This document shows positions 10,430-20,409 of a stretch of 64,000 nt of DNA, in pieces; position 1 is the first letter of the stretch; every line of letters starts with the position of its first letter. The notes beneath the pieces are model-generated. The model made no database searches and was not told the DNA's origin. It saw nothing but the letters and a program-made list of their open reading frames with translations. The stretch is from contig OX421962.1 in NCBI GenBank assembly GCA_949128115.1, positions 100,222,836-100,286,835 on the forward strand, written 5' to 3'. Source of the DNA: Anaspis maculata (taxonomy: Eukaryota > Arthropoda > Insecta > Coleoptera > Scraptiidae). The translations under genes were made by a program, and so were the position numbers.

Positions 10430-12409
10430 TATAATAGGGTAAAACCTCCATTGATTGGCACCTTAAGAGGTTTCCCAAACTTAGAAGCTGATTAATCGTT
10501 TGGTATTAGAGGTACGAGCCGCAGTTATTTTTTCAGGCATTCTTCAATGTCTTCGCTATATGGTCTTATTAAAGTTTAATGCGAACAGTGTTCTAAACAG
10601 CCAAAAAAGAATAACAATGAAAGCCTTGCATTTGTGCCAGTCATTGGCACTTTAGCCAATGATTGGCACGACGAGCTGAGCCATTGATTGGCACTGCTCG
10701 CTGGCAGTATTTTGGCACTGGTTTGCGTGTTTCATTGGCATTAGACACCACAAGTTAGGTAAAGGGTATTTACCTGAACCATATATAAACATAATAAAGA
10801 TATTTGTGGAACAAGTGAGAAAGAGCGAATATTGGGACGGTGTGAGATAATTAACCAATGGCAAGCAAAAAACAAACGGGTAGGTACGAGAAAAAACGTT
10901 TTTCTACAAGATTTTTCCACTACTTTTTCATTTTGACATCAAAAAATAAGACCTTATCTAACTTGCAGTAGTAGAAAAAACAATAAAAATGGCTCGTGAT
11001 AATTATCTTCATAGTGTGAATCAAAATATTGAAAAACACAGAAGCGCAGACTCAAACTAAGAGCAAGTCTACAATAAATTTCAAAAAGCAATCTTTTGGT
11101 AGTTTCAACCTTTTAAAGAAAAAAAGAACTTTTCACAGGGGAGCAGAAACAACTGCGATTTAAAGTCCGGGAATAGTACAGGAAATTACGCTATTTTCAG
11201 TGTAGGTAACTGTAAACAGTATAAACTTACTTTTCTTTGATAACACTTCAAAATATCGTAATTTTCTGTACTATTCCCGGACTTTAAATCGCAGTTGTTT
11301 CTGCTCTCCTGTAAAAAGTTCCATTTTTCAGTTACGAGGTACTGCCGTGAAGTCCTTGATAAACGTTTTGGCCAGGAAAATATTTAATTTTAACAGCAAA
11401 AGGCTGCTCCTGCTACTATAGCTGTACCTCGAGCCGTACACTGCTACTTTCAACCCTCATTTATCACGAGGGAATGAAGTCTAGTTTTGCCATCGCTGTT
11501 TTTAAGCCGTAGCATAAGTCTTCAGGCTAATAATTATTCTTATCTTCGATTGATTGTCTGGATACCTATCTTGAAATACTCGCAAGTTAGCTATTGGGGA
11601 ATTATTGTCGTTTCGTTTGATCGTTTGACGCCTTCGACAATCAAACAACACTGGTTCTTTTTCGATACTCTTTAGTGAATGATGAACAATAAAAAATGCC
11701 GTTACGGGAACCGCGCTGCCAACAACAAGAATAAACTAAGCTGAGATGCTGAGATTAAATGACATTTTAACAATGAAAAAAATGGAGCCATCAGAGTGGT
11801 TCTCAATTTCATTTTTTTTTTCGCAAATCTTGCTCAAAACCTATTGAATTGGACGGAAAAATATCGATTCCAATGATTGGAACTTTGCGCTAACGGCATG
11901 TTCCACTTATGGGCACTCTTGCCAATCATTGGAGCTTCGCTTAAATCGACATGCTCCATCCATTGGCACCCCTGCCAATCAATGGAAAATTACCGTTTTG
12001 TGACCCAAAAGTTGGCATCAAGAAAAATGTTCAAAATAAGAAAACCACACCAGTGGTTTCAGCAGCAAAATGTGAAACAAAGCTTATTCTTTGAATTATA
12101 ACAAAACCGAACAAATTTCTTAATAAATTTGGCAAGTTACAAACTACCCATTGAGGATGAATTCTTAAGAAAATCATAAGAAACTTATCTTATTCGCAAT
12201 TCTGTCATAAATCCACTCGTCACACAGAGAATGAATGAAGTAATTATTTGTATTATCGACATAATATATCAAACAAGGTTGTTGCATTTTGTGAAAAATA
12301 CTATATTTGGCAAAATGGAGATATTTCACTAATTAAAGCGATAAATAAATGGAGGTGCCAATCATTGGGGCCCTGCCAACAATACCCCCTTTTACCCTAT
12401 ATAGTATTA
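10430..12409. mobile_element. Inverted-repeat element rich in CCAATNATTGGCAC motifs
   Basis: It begins TAATAGGGTAAAA and ends TTTTACCCTATATA. Just inside each end are repeated copies of a CCATTGATTGGCACC-like string: near 10450, 10655 and 10685 at left, and in inverted form near 11920, 11965 and 12356 at right. This looks like a ~2 kb DNA element with short imperfect termini and subterminal repeats. I find no transposase. A separate 200 bp hairpin is nested at 11126-11322. Confidence 0.5.
11126..11322. repeat. Hairpin repeat with ~65 bp arms
   Basis: GAACTTTTCACAGGGGAGCA at left returns inverted at right (11257-11322). The arm core AAAGTCCGGGAATAGTACAG is kept in both. The loop is about 65 bases. 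MITE-like, nested in the 10.4-12.4 kb element. Confidence 0.8.
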
Positions 12410-12541
12410 TTATTATACGAGTTTAATAAGACAAAGTTTGTCACACGACTGTTTTTGGGGCACGACGAACGCAGTGAGGAAGGTCGCAAAGAAAGGAGTG
12501 TGACGAAACGTCTTACTAAACGAGTGCAATATACTATTTTA
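12403..12541. repeat. Hairpin HP1 with a GAACGCAGTGAGG loop
   Basis: ATAGTAT...AATAAGAC...GTCACAC at left pairs with GTGTGAC...GTCTTACTAAACG...ATACTAT at right. The ~45 base loop is GC-rich (CACGACGAACGCAGTGAGG). It has the same layout as the hairpin at 30746-30871. Confidence 0.7.
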
Positions 12542-14050
12542 TCTATTTTGCCTCAAATATTTGGAAAATATTGGAAAATTCAAGGGGTAGCAACGCCGTT
12601 CAGTGTCATAAAAGTCGAGCGCCAGTACTACACGCGTTTGCGTGTCGGAAAGTGGCCAGTACGATATAGCCCAGGCTTTTTAGCATTTAACATGAAACAA
12701 ATTAATCCACGAGCAATCTTCACGGTATCGTACCCACTTAACCTTACTAAACAACATACTAAAAGTCCCCAACTTTCCTCCGTGTGCGTCATAATTTTTG
12801 AGGGGGGGGGTCAAAATTTTCATTAAAAAAATTCTAGGACAAAAGTAATCTAGTCAGTGGCTGCAAATTTATTCAATTTGGATACATTGGGCTATAAGTG
12901 AAACTTATTGACAAACTAGATGTCTATGGTCCCCGTGAGGGGCCTCGGGAAGGGGGCAATTGGTGACCTATGCAAGAAATTTGGTTTTCATTAATATTGA
13001 GACAATACTGGCATGTTGGGTATCATTTCCCACTGAATCTGACCTTGCAAATCCGATTATGACATTCAAATTCTGCTTAAAAAATCTTTTAAGCAATTTT
13101 CGGCAGAAAAACGTGATTTTGGGACTAAAATAAAGCCGGTTTTTCAATTTAGGTTATTTTTGCCTTTGATGCATTGATCATTTGGATTCAAGATTGGATG
13201 AATTATATGGACTTTTCTGCATAAGACCATCATATCATGAACGCGACGTAAGTGGTTACAAGGTGAGAAAAATAATTTATTGAAAAAAATGTCGAAGTCC
13301 TAAATGTCACTCAAAAATATCTCCGCGCAGTTGAAAAAAATGTATTGTAGCTGTAATATGGCTTTGATTTCATCATTCAAGGTTTCTTCTTGTAGCCAAA
13401 ACAATTTTCTAGCTTCCGAAAAAAGAACACTCTACATTAAAATAATAATAATATTATAACAACAGCAACTTTCCCGCGGGTATAGCCACATTTTTCAGTT
13501 TCAAGCTGGCTTACATCGAACATCAAACCAACTCGATTTTATAGTACTAGGAAATGATAATTATGTCGAATGCCTGATGTAAATGCGTGAAATAGTTGCA
13601 GTTATCGATCCTATCCGAAATTTCGAACATTGATGTATTCAACGTGAAAATATCGCAAATTAAAAATCCACAATTTTCAAGAGCAAATTATCATTTTTTT
13701 CAATCAAAAATGCTCACAATCTTTTCAAATCAGAGCTTCAACATTGTATTTACATATCAATATTGTATTGGAAGTCTAGCACAGCACAGGAAAATTTCTA
13801 TAGCCATGCTCTGCAAAAAATATCAAATATAATTATTATTATTATAATTTCAAGTCCACTAGTAGTCAAAAAAAATCGCATCTAGCTTACCATCCGTACT
13901 CTAAGCTCATTTGTCCAATATTAGTGCCGTCAAAAACTCGTCTATTGATTTCCAAACAATAAATCGATAATTACCCCGAATACCTACCGATAGTACCTAT
14001 ACCCATCTAAAATGATAGCAAAGTTATCTAGCACCGAAAGGGACTAAATG
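12542..14050. other. No gene seen
   Basis: Contains one AACATACTAAAAGTCCCC string (12753-12770), a GAGGGGGGGG run near 12801 and AT-rich spacer. No convincing frame or repeat structure apart from these. Confidence 0.5.
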
Positions 14051-14057
14051 CATAAGT

Positions 14058-14270
14058 TTATAAAAATAACAGATCGTCCTCAGGGTCATACTCAACAAGG
14101 TGGGGTAGATTCTCACATGTTGTGCCCCTGCAGAACTTACACATCTGCGAACAAGACAAGGAAGATCGCCTGCATCTACATTTTAGACCGCAGTTCTTCT
14201 TGCAGTTGCAAGACACTATCTTCAAAAGAGTCTCCGGAGCTAGAGGAAGATACGTGTTAACGGGAACCAA
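14058..14270 (-). pseudogene. C-terminal cysteine-rich (CXC-like) coding fragment
   Basis: The minus strand encodes about 70 residues ending at a TAA. Nine cysteines run C-x-C-x3-C-x3-C-x-C-x6-C-x3-C-x2-C-x4-C (SCNCKKNCGLKCRC ... CKFC), followed by an acidic tail (EYDPEDD). The spacing recalls CXC/CRC-type zinc-binding tails that end several uncharacterised arthropod proteins and transposon proteins. A stop lies just upstream of the frame, and no ATG is seen (it opens at a TTG). So it is a terminal exon with an unseen acceptor, or a relic. It lies inside the inferred intron of the membrane-protein gene. Confidence 0.5.
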
Positions 14271-14307
14271 CTACACGTGGGTGCTCCCGCGTAGCCCACC
14301 GTGTCGT

Positions 14308-14570
14308 TTGTTTACACCTAGAGTACCTTAGCTATTATTACCTAGCGAAAACCCGAGGTTAATCCGAGGTCTAGGAGCCGCGATATTGCGTGGAATGACA
14401 AACACACAGACGGACGGACGGACGAATAATGGAATAAAATATCTTTGTTGTTTGTACATCTAGAGTACCTAAGCTATCATCTAGCAAAAATCCAAGCGCA
14501 GTCCGAAGTTTAGTAGCTGAGATATCGCCGGACACTGCAGACGGCAATAACAAGAACAAACTATAAGGCT
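14308..14570 (+). repeat. Imperfect tandem duplication, ~145 bp period
   Basis: The block around CTAGAGTACCTTAGCTAT ... GCGATATTGCG (about 14318-14388) is repeated in diverged form at about 14460-14528. A short (ACGG)n run and an AATAAA lie between them. The combination of short tetranucleotide repeat and AATAAA resembles the tail of a retroposon. Confidence 0.6.
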
Positions 14571-15390
14571 ACAAGTAGTAGCGCTAAAACCATAGAGGAA
14601 AATTGCGAAACTGAACCTAGTACCTACTCATACGAGTACTACCAGACCAGATTTGGTCAGTACGATGCTGTGCATATTGAACGTAGGATCAATTATTACA
14701 GATCAAAGTCTAGGTTAATAATGGTGAAGTGATTTTCCCCATATAATGCGTTTGACGTAACTTCATAGAATCCTTATTGGAATTGCTGGACAATTCAGAA
14801 TAGAGCTAAAAGATACGTCATTTTGAAGCTAAAACTGTAGGGAATCTACTGCATATAACAATACCAAGTGATATTCAGTGGTCGATGCAAAAGTAAAATG
14901 TTAACTGAAGCATAAGAAAAAAACACGAAAATAGTGTCATTATTAAGAAATTAAGTCTGTGAGTGTCAAATTTTGGACAAACGCTATTCCATATCATCAA
15001 CTTTGATTCATTCATCTTTCATTCAAGACCAGGATAATAGAAATCGATTGGGTGGTTGAGAACTAGAAGCATTTTTAAGCGGAAAGTGCATTTTGAGGTG
15101 TCTTCATCTTTGCCTGTCAAAAAAACAATGACGCACACGGGGGAAAGTTGGGGACTTTTTGTATGTTATACAGCAAAGTCTAGTGAACCCAAAACTGAAG
15201 AGACTGACCGTGTTTTAATTTGTTTCATGTTTTGCCGTTTTTTCGACTGAAAAACCTGGGCTAATACGGGAATAGGTCGTATCGACGTGACGTCACGCTC
15301 CTGAAAATCGGCCATATTGTAGGAGCTAATCAAACTGACTTTTATCACATCAACTTAAGTGTCACAAAGTTCATGTTTTCAATGACCCAG
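14571..15390. other. No gene seen; shared module at 15131-15167
   Basis: Mostly AT-rich spacer. Positions 15131-15167 are the near-exact inverted copy of 12752-12788 (37 bases, core AACATAC...AAAGTCCCCAAC). A TGACGTCA palindrome lies at about 15289-15296. Confidence 0.6.
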
Positions 15391-15640
15391 AAGATGGTAG
15401 TTTGCTCTGCTCGTTGTGTATATGGCTGTTCGGCCACCTACTCCCGCATGGGAGCATCGGTTTTCACTGTTTTGGACTACCCTGAAGTGTTGATATCCCG
15501 TGGAGATCGAGCGCAGGAATGATCTGAACAACGGAAATCCTGATGGCTTTATCAAGCAAGTCGAAGAAATTATCTCAACAGAAAGTTCACAAGAGACTTG
15601 AAAGCTTGCAGAGAACACTTCTTGCGTGCGGTAGGTCGTG
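15391..15640 (+). pseudogene. Degenerate THAP-type zinc-finger relic
   Basis: The + strand reads MVVCSARCVYGCSA, then F-T-V-L-D-Y-P, then after two stops and a frame change KACREHF. The order Cys...Cys, an F/P block and C-x2-HF is the outline of a THAP domain, a DNA-binding C2CH finger found in P-element-type transposases and host factors. The expected Trp was not placed with confidence. Stops and frameshifts make it non-functional. It is one of three THAP-like pieces in the window (others at 29543-29731 and 48438-48768). Confidence 0.4.
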
Positions 15641-16044
15641 TGCTTCTTCTGCTTTATGGGCTATGAGTTGCTTGACTGAGAACGTTTCTGTACCCAACAC
15701 AAGTAGCCTACAAGGGCATCCCGCGTTGTGTTTTTGCATCATATCCAATGTGTAGTCGAGATTTTGATTTACCGGCTCAAATGGGTCACACTACAAACAC
15801 AGCACCGCAAGTTTCTACTCGCGGCTGGGCAAATCATCGTTAGCAAGCGTCTTGTTGTAATTGCTTGACAACTTCGACATGTCAGTCTTGATGTAGGTAT
15901 GTGACAAATCTAAATCTCAGTCAGCTGTTTTTGATTAGCTTCCACAAAATGGCCGCCTCGTCGATATCACCTATAGATAAAAATCTATTGTGGCATCGCA
16001 ATACTTTTCTGGCGAATATTTACCCATTAGTGCATAAAGTTATG
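15641..16044. other. No gene seen
   Basis: Spacer downstream of the THAP-like relic. No repeat or frame stands out. Confidence 0.4.
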
Positions 16045-16049
16045 AAATT

Positions 16050-16200
16050 CTATATTTTCAATTTTACTTTCCCGGCCCCCACACCAACATGAAAGGGAAA
16101 GTATTGTAATCGTGCAGAGAAAAGTTTTGAGATTTCACCGGATATATCCGTTTTGAGATCCCCCAAGACGATTAAGACCATTTTCAGAATTATTTCTGTC
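16050..16200 (+). repeat. Dispersed repeat D1, copy 1
   Basis: A block with CACCAACATGAAAGGGAAAG, GTTTTGAGATTTC and CAAGACGATTA recurs with substitutions at about 25560-25690. It is followed by a GT-rich simple stretch (GGTGGGTGGGTGGGG near 16200). Its origin was not recognised. Confidence 0.7.
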
Positions 16201-17104
16201 GGTGGGTGGGTGGGGGGCTGTGTGTGTCTGTGATCTTCCAAGATAACTGCCGAACCGTTGACTCGATCGACTTGAAATTTGATATGCAGACATGGTTTCA
16301 CTGTGGAATGACCGGATTAGGTTTTGGCTGTCATCTGCCAATAAAAACTGTCACTATCAGCAAATGACAGGAGCTATATCTCACGGAACTTGCCTTGCAA
16401 TATGTCATTTGAAAGCCCTTGAAAAACTGTATTCAGAACAGTTAAAAGTATTCCCCTACTTGTTATCTGTCAAATTAAAAAAAAATTTCAAAGTCTAACT
16501 TTGCAATTCAATAGGGCATTTTCCTGGCCATAATGCACATGTGCGAGGTGCAAGTAATGGCGAGATATTGAAAAAAACCGGACAAACTAATGCATTTACG
16601 CAGATTTGCCATAAACAAAATTTCTGCACAGATGAAATAATATTCTAGCATATTTTATCTCAAAAATAGACTAGCCTTGGAAATCTACCGCGTTATATTA
16701 CATTACAGGTGCATTAGAGTAGGATTCAAAGGCTTTTGTCCGGTTTTTTCAAAAAGCCCGCCTAAAATTCAGCGCATGTTCCTGAAATGATTGCTTAGGA
16801 CAAACCCCTATTATTCAAAATCTATATGACAGATTTGAACCAAACTCGGCAGGAAGTAACATTACCGAAGAATCAAACTGATGCTGAAGTTGGAGTTTCT
16901 CACCATTATTCGGACAAACGCTATGGATTCTCATAAAATTTCCTAGCCGATTTCAGCCGCGTTTGCCTGTTCCTCGACTTTTGGCCTATTTAATTTTCTT
17001 AGCAACCAAACCGGTAGGTACATTTTTGTTACATTGACGTATCTATGTCAAAGTGGCAAAATTGTTATGGATGCAAGCAGATCTCGGTGTGTTTTATTGT
17101 ATCG
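16201..17104. other. No gene seen
   Basis: AT-rich spacer after D1. Short open frames here are unremarkable. Confidence 0.4.
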
Positions 17105-17155
17105 TTTAAGACAACAGTGCGCCCCGATTCTTGTGTCTTCAAGTATCGTTTTGGG
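17105..17155 (+). repeat. Dispersed repeat D2, copy 1
   Basis: About 48 bases around CAACAGTGCGCCCCGATT and TGTGTCTTCAAGT recur at 18264-18312 in the same orientation. Confidence 0.75.
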
Positions 17156-17419
17156 GCTCCGTGCTACTCCCCTAGTGTTTTCTGTAGCTTTAGCAACTTC
17201 AGTATGCTCATCCTGTTGACGTATAAGTATGTGCAAGCTCTGATGTCTGCAGTTCCCTTGTATGATTCGGTACCACATACTTATATACCGCGCAAGAGAG
17301 ACGTCCGACACCTGTAATAATGGGCGCCGCCATTTTGATGGTTATTTGGGGATTTTGGGTGGTGTGGACTGGCACCACTTCGCTACTTGGCCACTTGACC
17401 AAGCACGACATCATTTTGC

Positions 17420-17873
17420 TTCTCCCTCAAAGCACGTAGTATCAACACTAATAACACTAAATGGGAATTAACAGGTGAAGAAAAGGTGTGCGATCATTCC
17501 AGCATCCAAAGGTTCGGTTAGCTACGTGATGTTTATTTACACTGTCAAAAAGCTGCCACTTGACGTTTCGTTTACTCAGAGTACAGTGGCTCCCAACCAT
17601 CCAACTCTATGTCATTATTTCGTAATTTCAAGAAAACAAAATACACTTACGTAATGGTACTTGAGAGAACTGGATCGCTATTGTGAAATTGCTGAAGATT
17701 TGATCAGTTTCACGGCCCTTAAGACATTCTGTGGTAGTTATTTATAGCTCGGTATTTTGAGATACACTGGAAATTAACCATCAAGATGGCGTCATTCTCT
17801 AACTCCTTCTGTTGCGCGGCGCGGCAGAATGCGCAATAGGTTCATGAGCGGTATAGCTATTTAAGTATGTGTT
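17420..17873 (+). repeat. Repeat R1, copy B (~450 bp)
   Basis: The reverse complement of this segment matches 49552-50002 almost throughout. It includes CATCAAGATGGCGTCATTCT and ends TATTTAAGTATGTG. It keeps sequence beyond the point where copy C is interrupted at 50002, so it acts as an uninterrupted reference. Confidence 0.85.
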
Positions 17874-18263
17874 CGGTACCAGGGCCCCATGTGTCTTCCT
17901 GCCGTTCAAAGCTCTGATGTGGCCCCCCACCTGTGAATATCAGAACTTGCCGTTTCAGGCCAAAACGGCGCACCTGTGTCTCCTTAGGTTGGTTGAAGCC
18001 CTATAGGCTCCCTGGTGTCTACGGGTATCTCTTGGAGCTCTATTCAGCCCCCCTGTCGTTTTTCAACGAGTTGTTTAAGTTTTCATAACTGCTGTGCCGT
18101 TAGGTGTGGTTCGAATCTCACCTCTTGATGGGCTCGAAGCCTCATTCACATGTCACTTAGGGGCTCTAAATTGCAGTTGATTAGAACTCTGCCCCAGGTT
18201 TTAAATCCATGAACTGATTTCCACCAGGTATTTTTTTAACAATAATTCAAGTTGCATCATTAA
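17874..18263. other. No gene seen
   Basis: GC-richer spacer with C-runs (GGCCCCCCACC). A GGTTCGAATC string near 18113 resembles a pol III B box, but no tRNA fold was found around it. Confidence 0.4.
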
Positions 18264-18312
18264 AGGCAACAGTGCGCTCCGATTTTTTGTGTCTTCAAGT
18301 GTTATTTGGGAA
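18264..18312 (+). repeat. Dispersed repeat D2, copy 2
   Basis: Same 48-base block as 17105-17155, with a few substitutions. Confidence 0.75.
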
Positions 18313-18408
18313 GTTGTTTTAGGATAATATGAACAATTAGATCAGACACTATAAAAAACTCATCCAAAATTTATATATACCATAATCAACAGTTATATCA
18401 CAAGTCAC

Positions 18409-19266
18409 AAGTGCTTATGGACAGGGAGCTGGTGCCTCAAAACTTACGTCATAAGGTACATGATTTCAACCCTGTAGGTCCAATGTGCGTTGATAAGGTT
18501 GTTGAAAATTTCTTTGTCTTACATGTCAGATCGGGGGCTTTAGGCTGGTATAGACTTGTCAATTTTCGAAAAATGTCCAAAATTTACGTCAAAAGGTACA
18601 TGTATGAAATCAACGGGATTTTGTGTGGGAGCATCCCTTTATTCAAAAATAGGGTCATGATACAAAATTTTTGGGGGTTCTCGGTTCATAAGACAAGTTT
18701 GAAATTTCCAAAAAGGGCCATTTCATGAATGAAAAACAGTTCTCACATAATTTTTCACGTAGATTTTGAATCTGTCCAAAAAAGTTTTCAATGATATATT
18801 GCTTACAGGGTGCAACATCGAAAAATTTTCCTCGAATCGTACATCCTGTATTTTAACATGGAAATCTATTCCGTCTTTTATCCTGATTACAAATATATAT
18901 CACACTTAATGGGTAAGTCAACAAAACGCCTGTGAAATAATTGATAAATTTTGGTCATTTTCTGAAAATTTCAAACTTGTCTTGTGGACCGACAGCCCCC
19001 AAAAATTTTGTCTTATGACCAGATTTTTGATTGAGGGGATGTTCCCACACAAAATTTCGTTGGTTCCATTCATAAACCCTATGACGTAAATTTTCGGATA
19101 TTTTCTCAAAAATTCACAAGCTCATACCAACCTAAAGCCCCCGGTCTAACATGTAAGACAAAGCAATTTTTCACAACCTTATTAACTCACATTAGATCTA
19201 CAGGGTTAAAATCATGTACCTTATGACGTAAGATTTGAGGCACCAGCTCACTGTCCATTAGATTTT
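18409..19266. mobile_element. Palindromic element FB3 (~860 bp)
   Basis: The left arm (about 18409-18730, from TTATGGACAGGGAGCTGGTG) returns inverted at about 18945-19266 with scattered mismatches. The loop is about 215 bases. Open frames in the arms are mirrored on both strands and are not evidence of a gene. Confidence 0.85.
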
Positions 19267-19387
19267 TGCGATAATTTTAGCCAGGCGATCGCGATCCGTG
19301 GTTGTAGTGATAAATTCCCGACTCCGTAAGAGGAGGGCATTTATCTAGGCACTGTGGGGCTGGAGAAGTAGAGCTATAGATACTCAC

Positions 19388-19483
19388 ATTTCCGGTGTCA
19401 GCATAACTTCGGATTCATTGGCAACAAAAACATGACCGTTAGCGGTGCGATAAGTCGGAGCTTCTTGGTGGGGCATCATTTTT
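19388..19483 (-). CDS. First coding exon of the membrane protein gene
   Basis: The minus strand has a TTTTTTTTTACAG acceptor (intron ends at 19484). ATGATG follows 4 bases later, with the first ATG at 19479. Thirty codons follow, then two bases, then a GTGAGT donor (intron starts at 19387). The peptide starts MMPHQEAPTYRTANGHVF and has no signal peptide. The two leftover bases (AT) fit exon A at 5868. The implied intron is about 13.5 kb and full of mobile elements. An acceptor just before the ATG implies an upstream 5' untranslated exon. The splice sites are strong, but the link to the 5 kb exons rests on phase and strand only. Confidence 0.55.
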
Positions 19484-20018
19484 CTGTAAAAAAAAACGTT
19501 TTTTTTTTCAATATAAGTAGGTACTGATATTTCTCAGTTTTCTAATGCAACTCTGCTCCAACCGAGTGTTTGTGTTCTAATGCTGATTAACTTTCGAGCT
19601 CATCCCTTTTTGTCAGTAATTAGGTAGGTACTCTAACTAACTAAGCTTGTGTGAAGTTTGCAAGAAAATTATTGTTTTTTTGTTGTGAAAAAAATGTGCT
19701 CAACTTGCGTATGCAACTGCTCATCTTTGGGATGTAAACAAAGAGTTTTTATCTTATTTAGCAATCTGGGAAAGTCCACGTTTCATTACCTACTTTCATT
19801 TGCCAAAAGAATTTTAGTTTTGCGTTATATCACCATTAGGTAACGTGTAGGTACTGAGCGAAAAAAAATGCACTTGATATAAGTTGTGGGTATCTACTTG
19901 CCTGTAACTTCCGAATTCTGATTTCTGATCGTAGATCCCGAGGTACCTAGGCCGGGTTTCTAGAGCGGACTAGCAAGATTCCCACCGACGACGCCGCGCC
20001 GGAGTGGCTTCCGCTTAC

Positions 20019-20110
20019 CACGAGAGTTTATTTTCACAAGCAGTATTCCTGTGCAAAACTGCCGGCGAAAAACTGCGCAAGTGTTGATATCCGCGCATAT
20101 TCCAGGAATG
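20019..20110 (-). other. Possible 5' untranslated exon of the same gene
   Basis: On the minus strand CTCTCGTG is followed by GTAAGC, a good donor with intron start at 20018. The upstream sequence is GC-rich (TGCGCAG, CGCCGGCAG) unlike its AT-rich surroundings, as expected of a promoter-proximal exon. The 5' end is not defined. This is a guess from context. Confidence 0.25.
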
Positions 20111-20409
20111 CATTCAAGATCACGTCTATTAAATGACTACGGTAAACACCGAAACAGTATCAACCGACCAATCGATATCTATAAGCAGTAAAGAGTATAG
20201 CATTATGCAATCCATCTACGTCATAATACCGAGTGGTCATTTGAAAATTATCCATCCGGTGTGAATATTTCTTCAAGCAAAAACAGGTCGATTTGTTTTA
20301 TACAGAGAGGGACATTTGAAACATACATTGGCGGGTTTTTATTTGTAACCCTTTCGCTTCCCACTCACCCCAACTTTGAAATTTCGAATGACATACCTAC
20401 TAGTCCGGG
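20111..20409. other. No gene seen; possible promoter side of the minus-strand gene
   Basis: Spacer between the candidate first exon and foldback FB4. No TATA box at a convincing distance. Confidence 0.3.

Noticed and set aside
12248..12826. A 192-codon + frame, the longest outside the retroelement
   Set aside because: It crosses the end of an inverted-repeat element and the hairpin HP1, its composition follows local base content, and it opens with unrelated repeat sequence. It is treated as a chance frame.
15289..15296. TGACGTCA as a CREB/ATF promoter element of the THAP-like relic
   Set aside because: A single 8 bp palindrome next to a broken gene is weak evidence; similar strings occur by chance.
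18105..18135. A GGTTCGAATC string that could be a tRNA T-loop / B box
   Set aside because: No acceptor stem, anticodon arm or A box at the right spacing, so no tRNA or tRNA-derived SINE is claimed.
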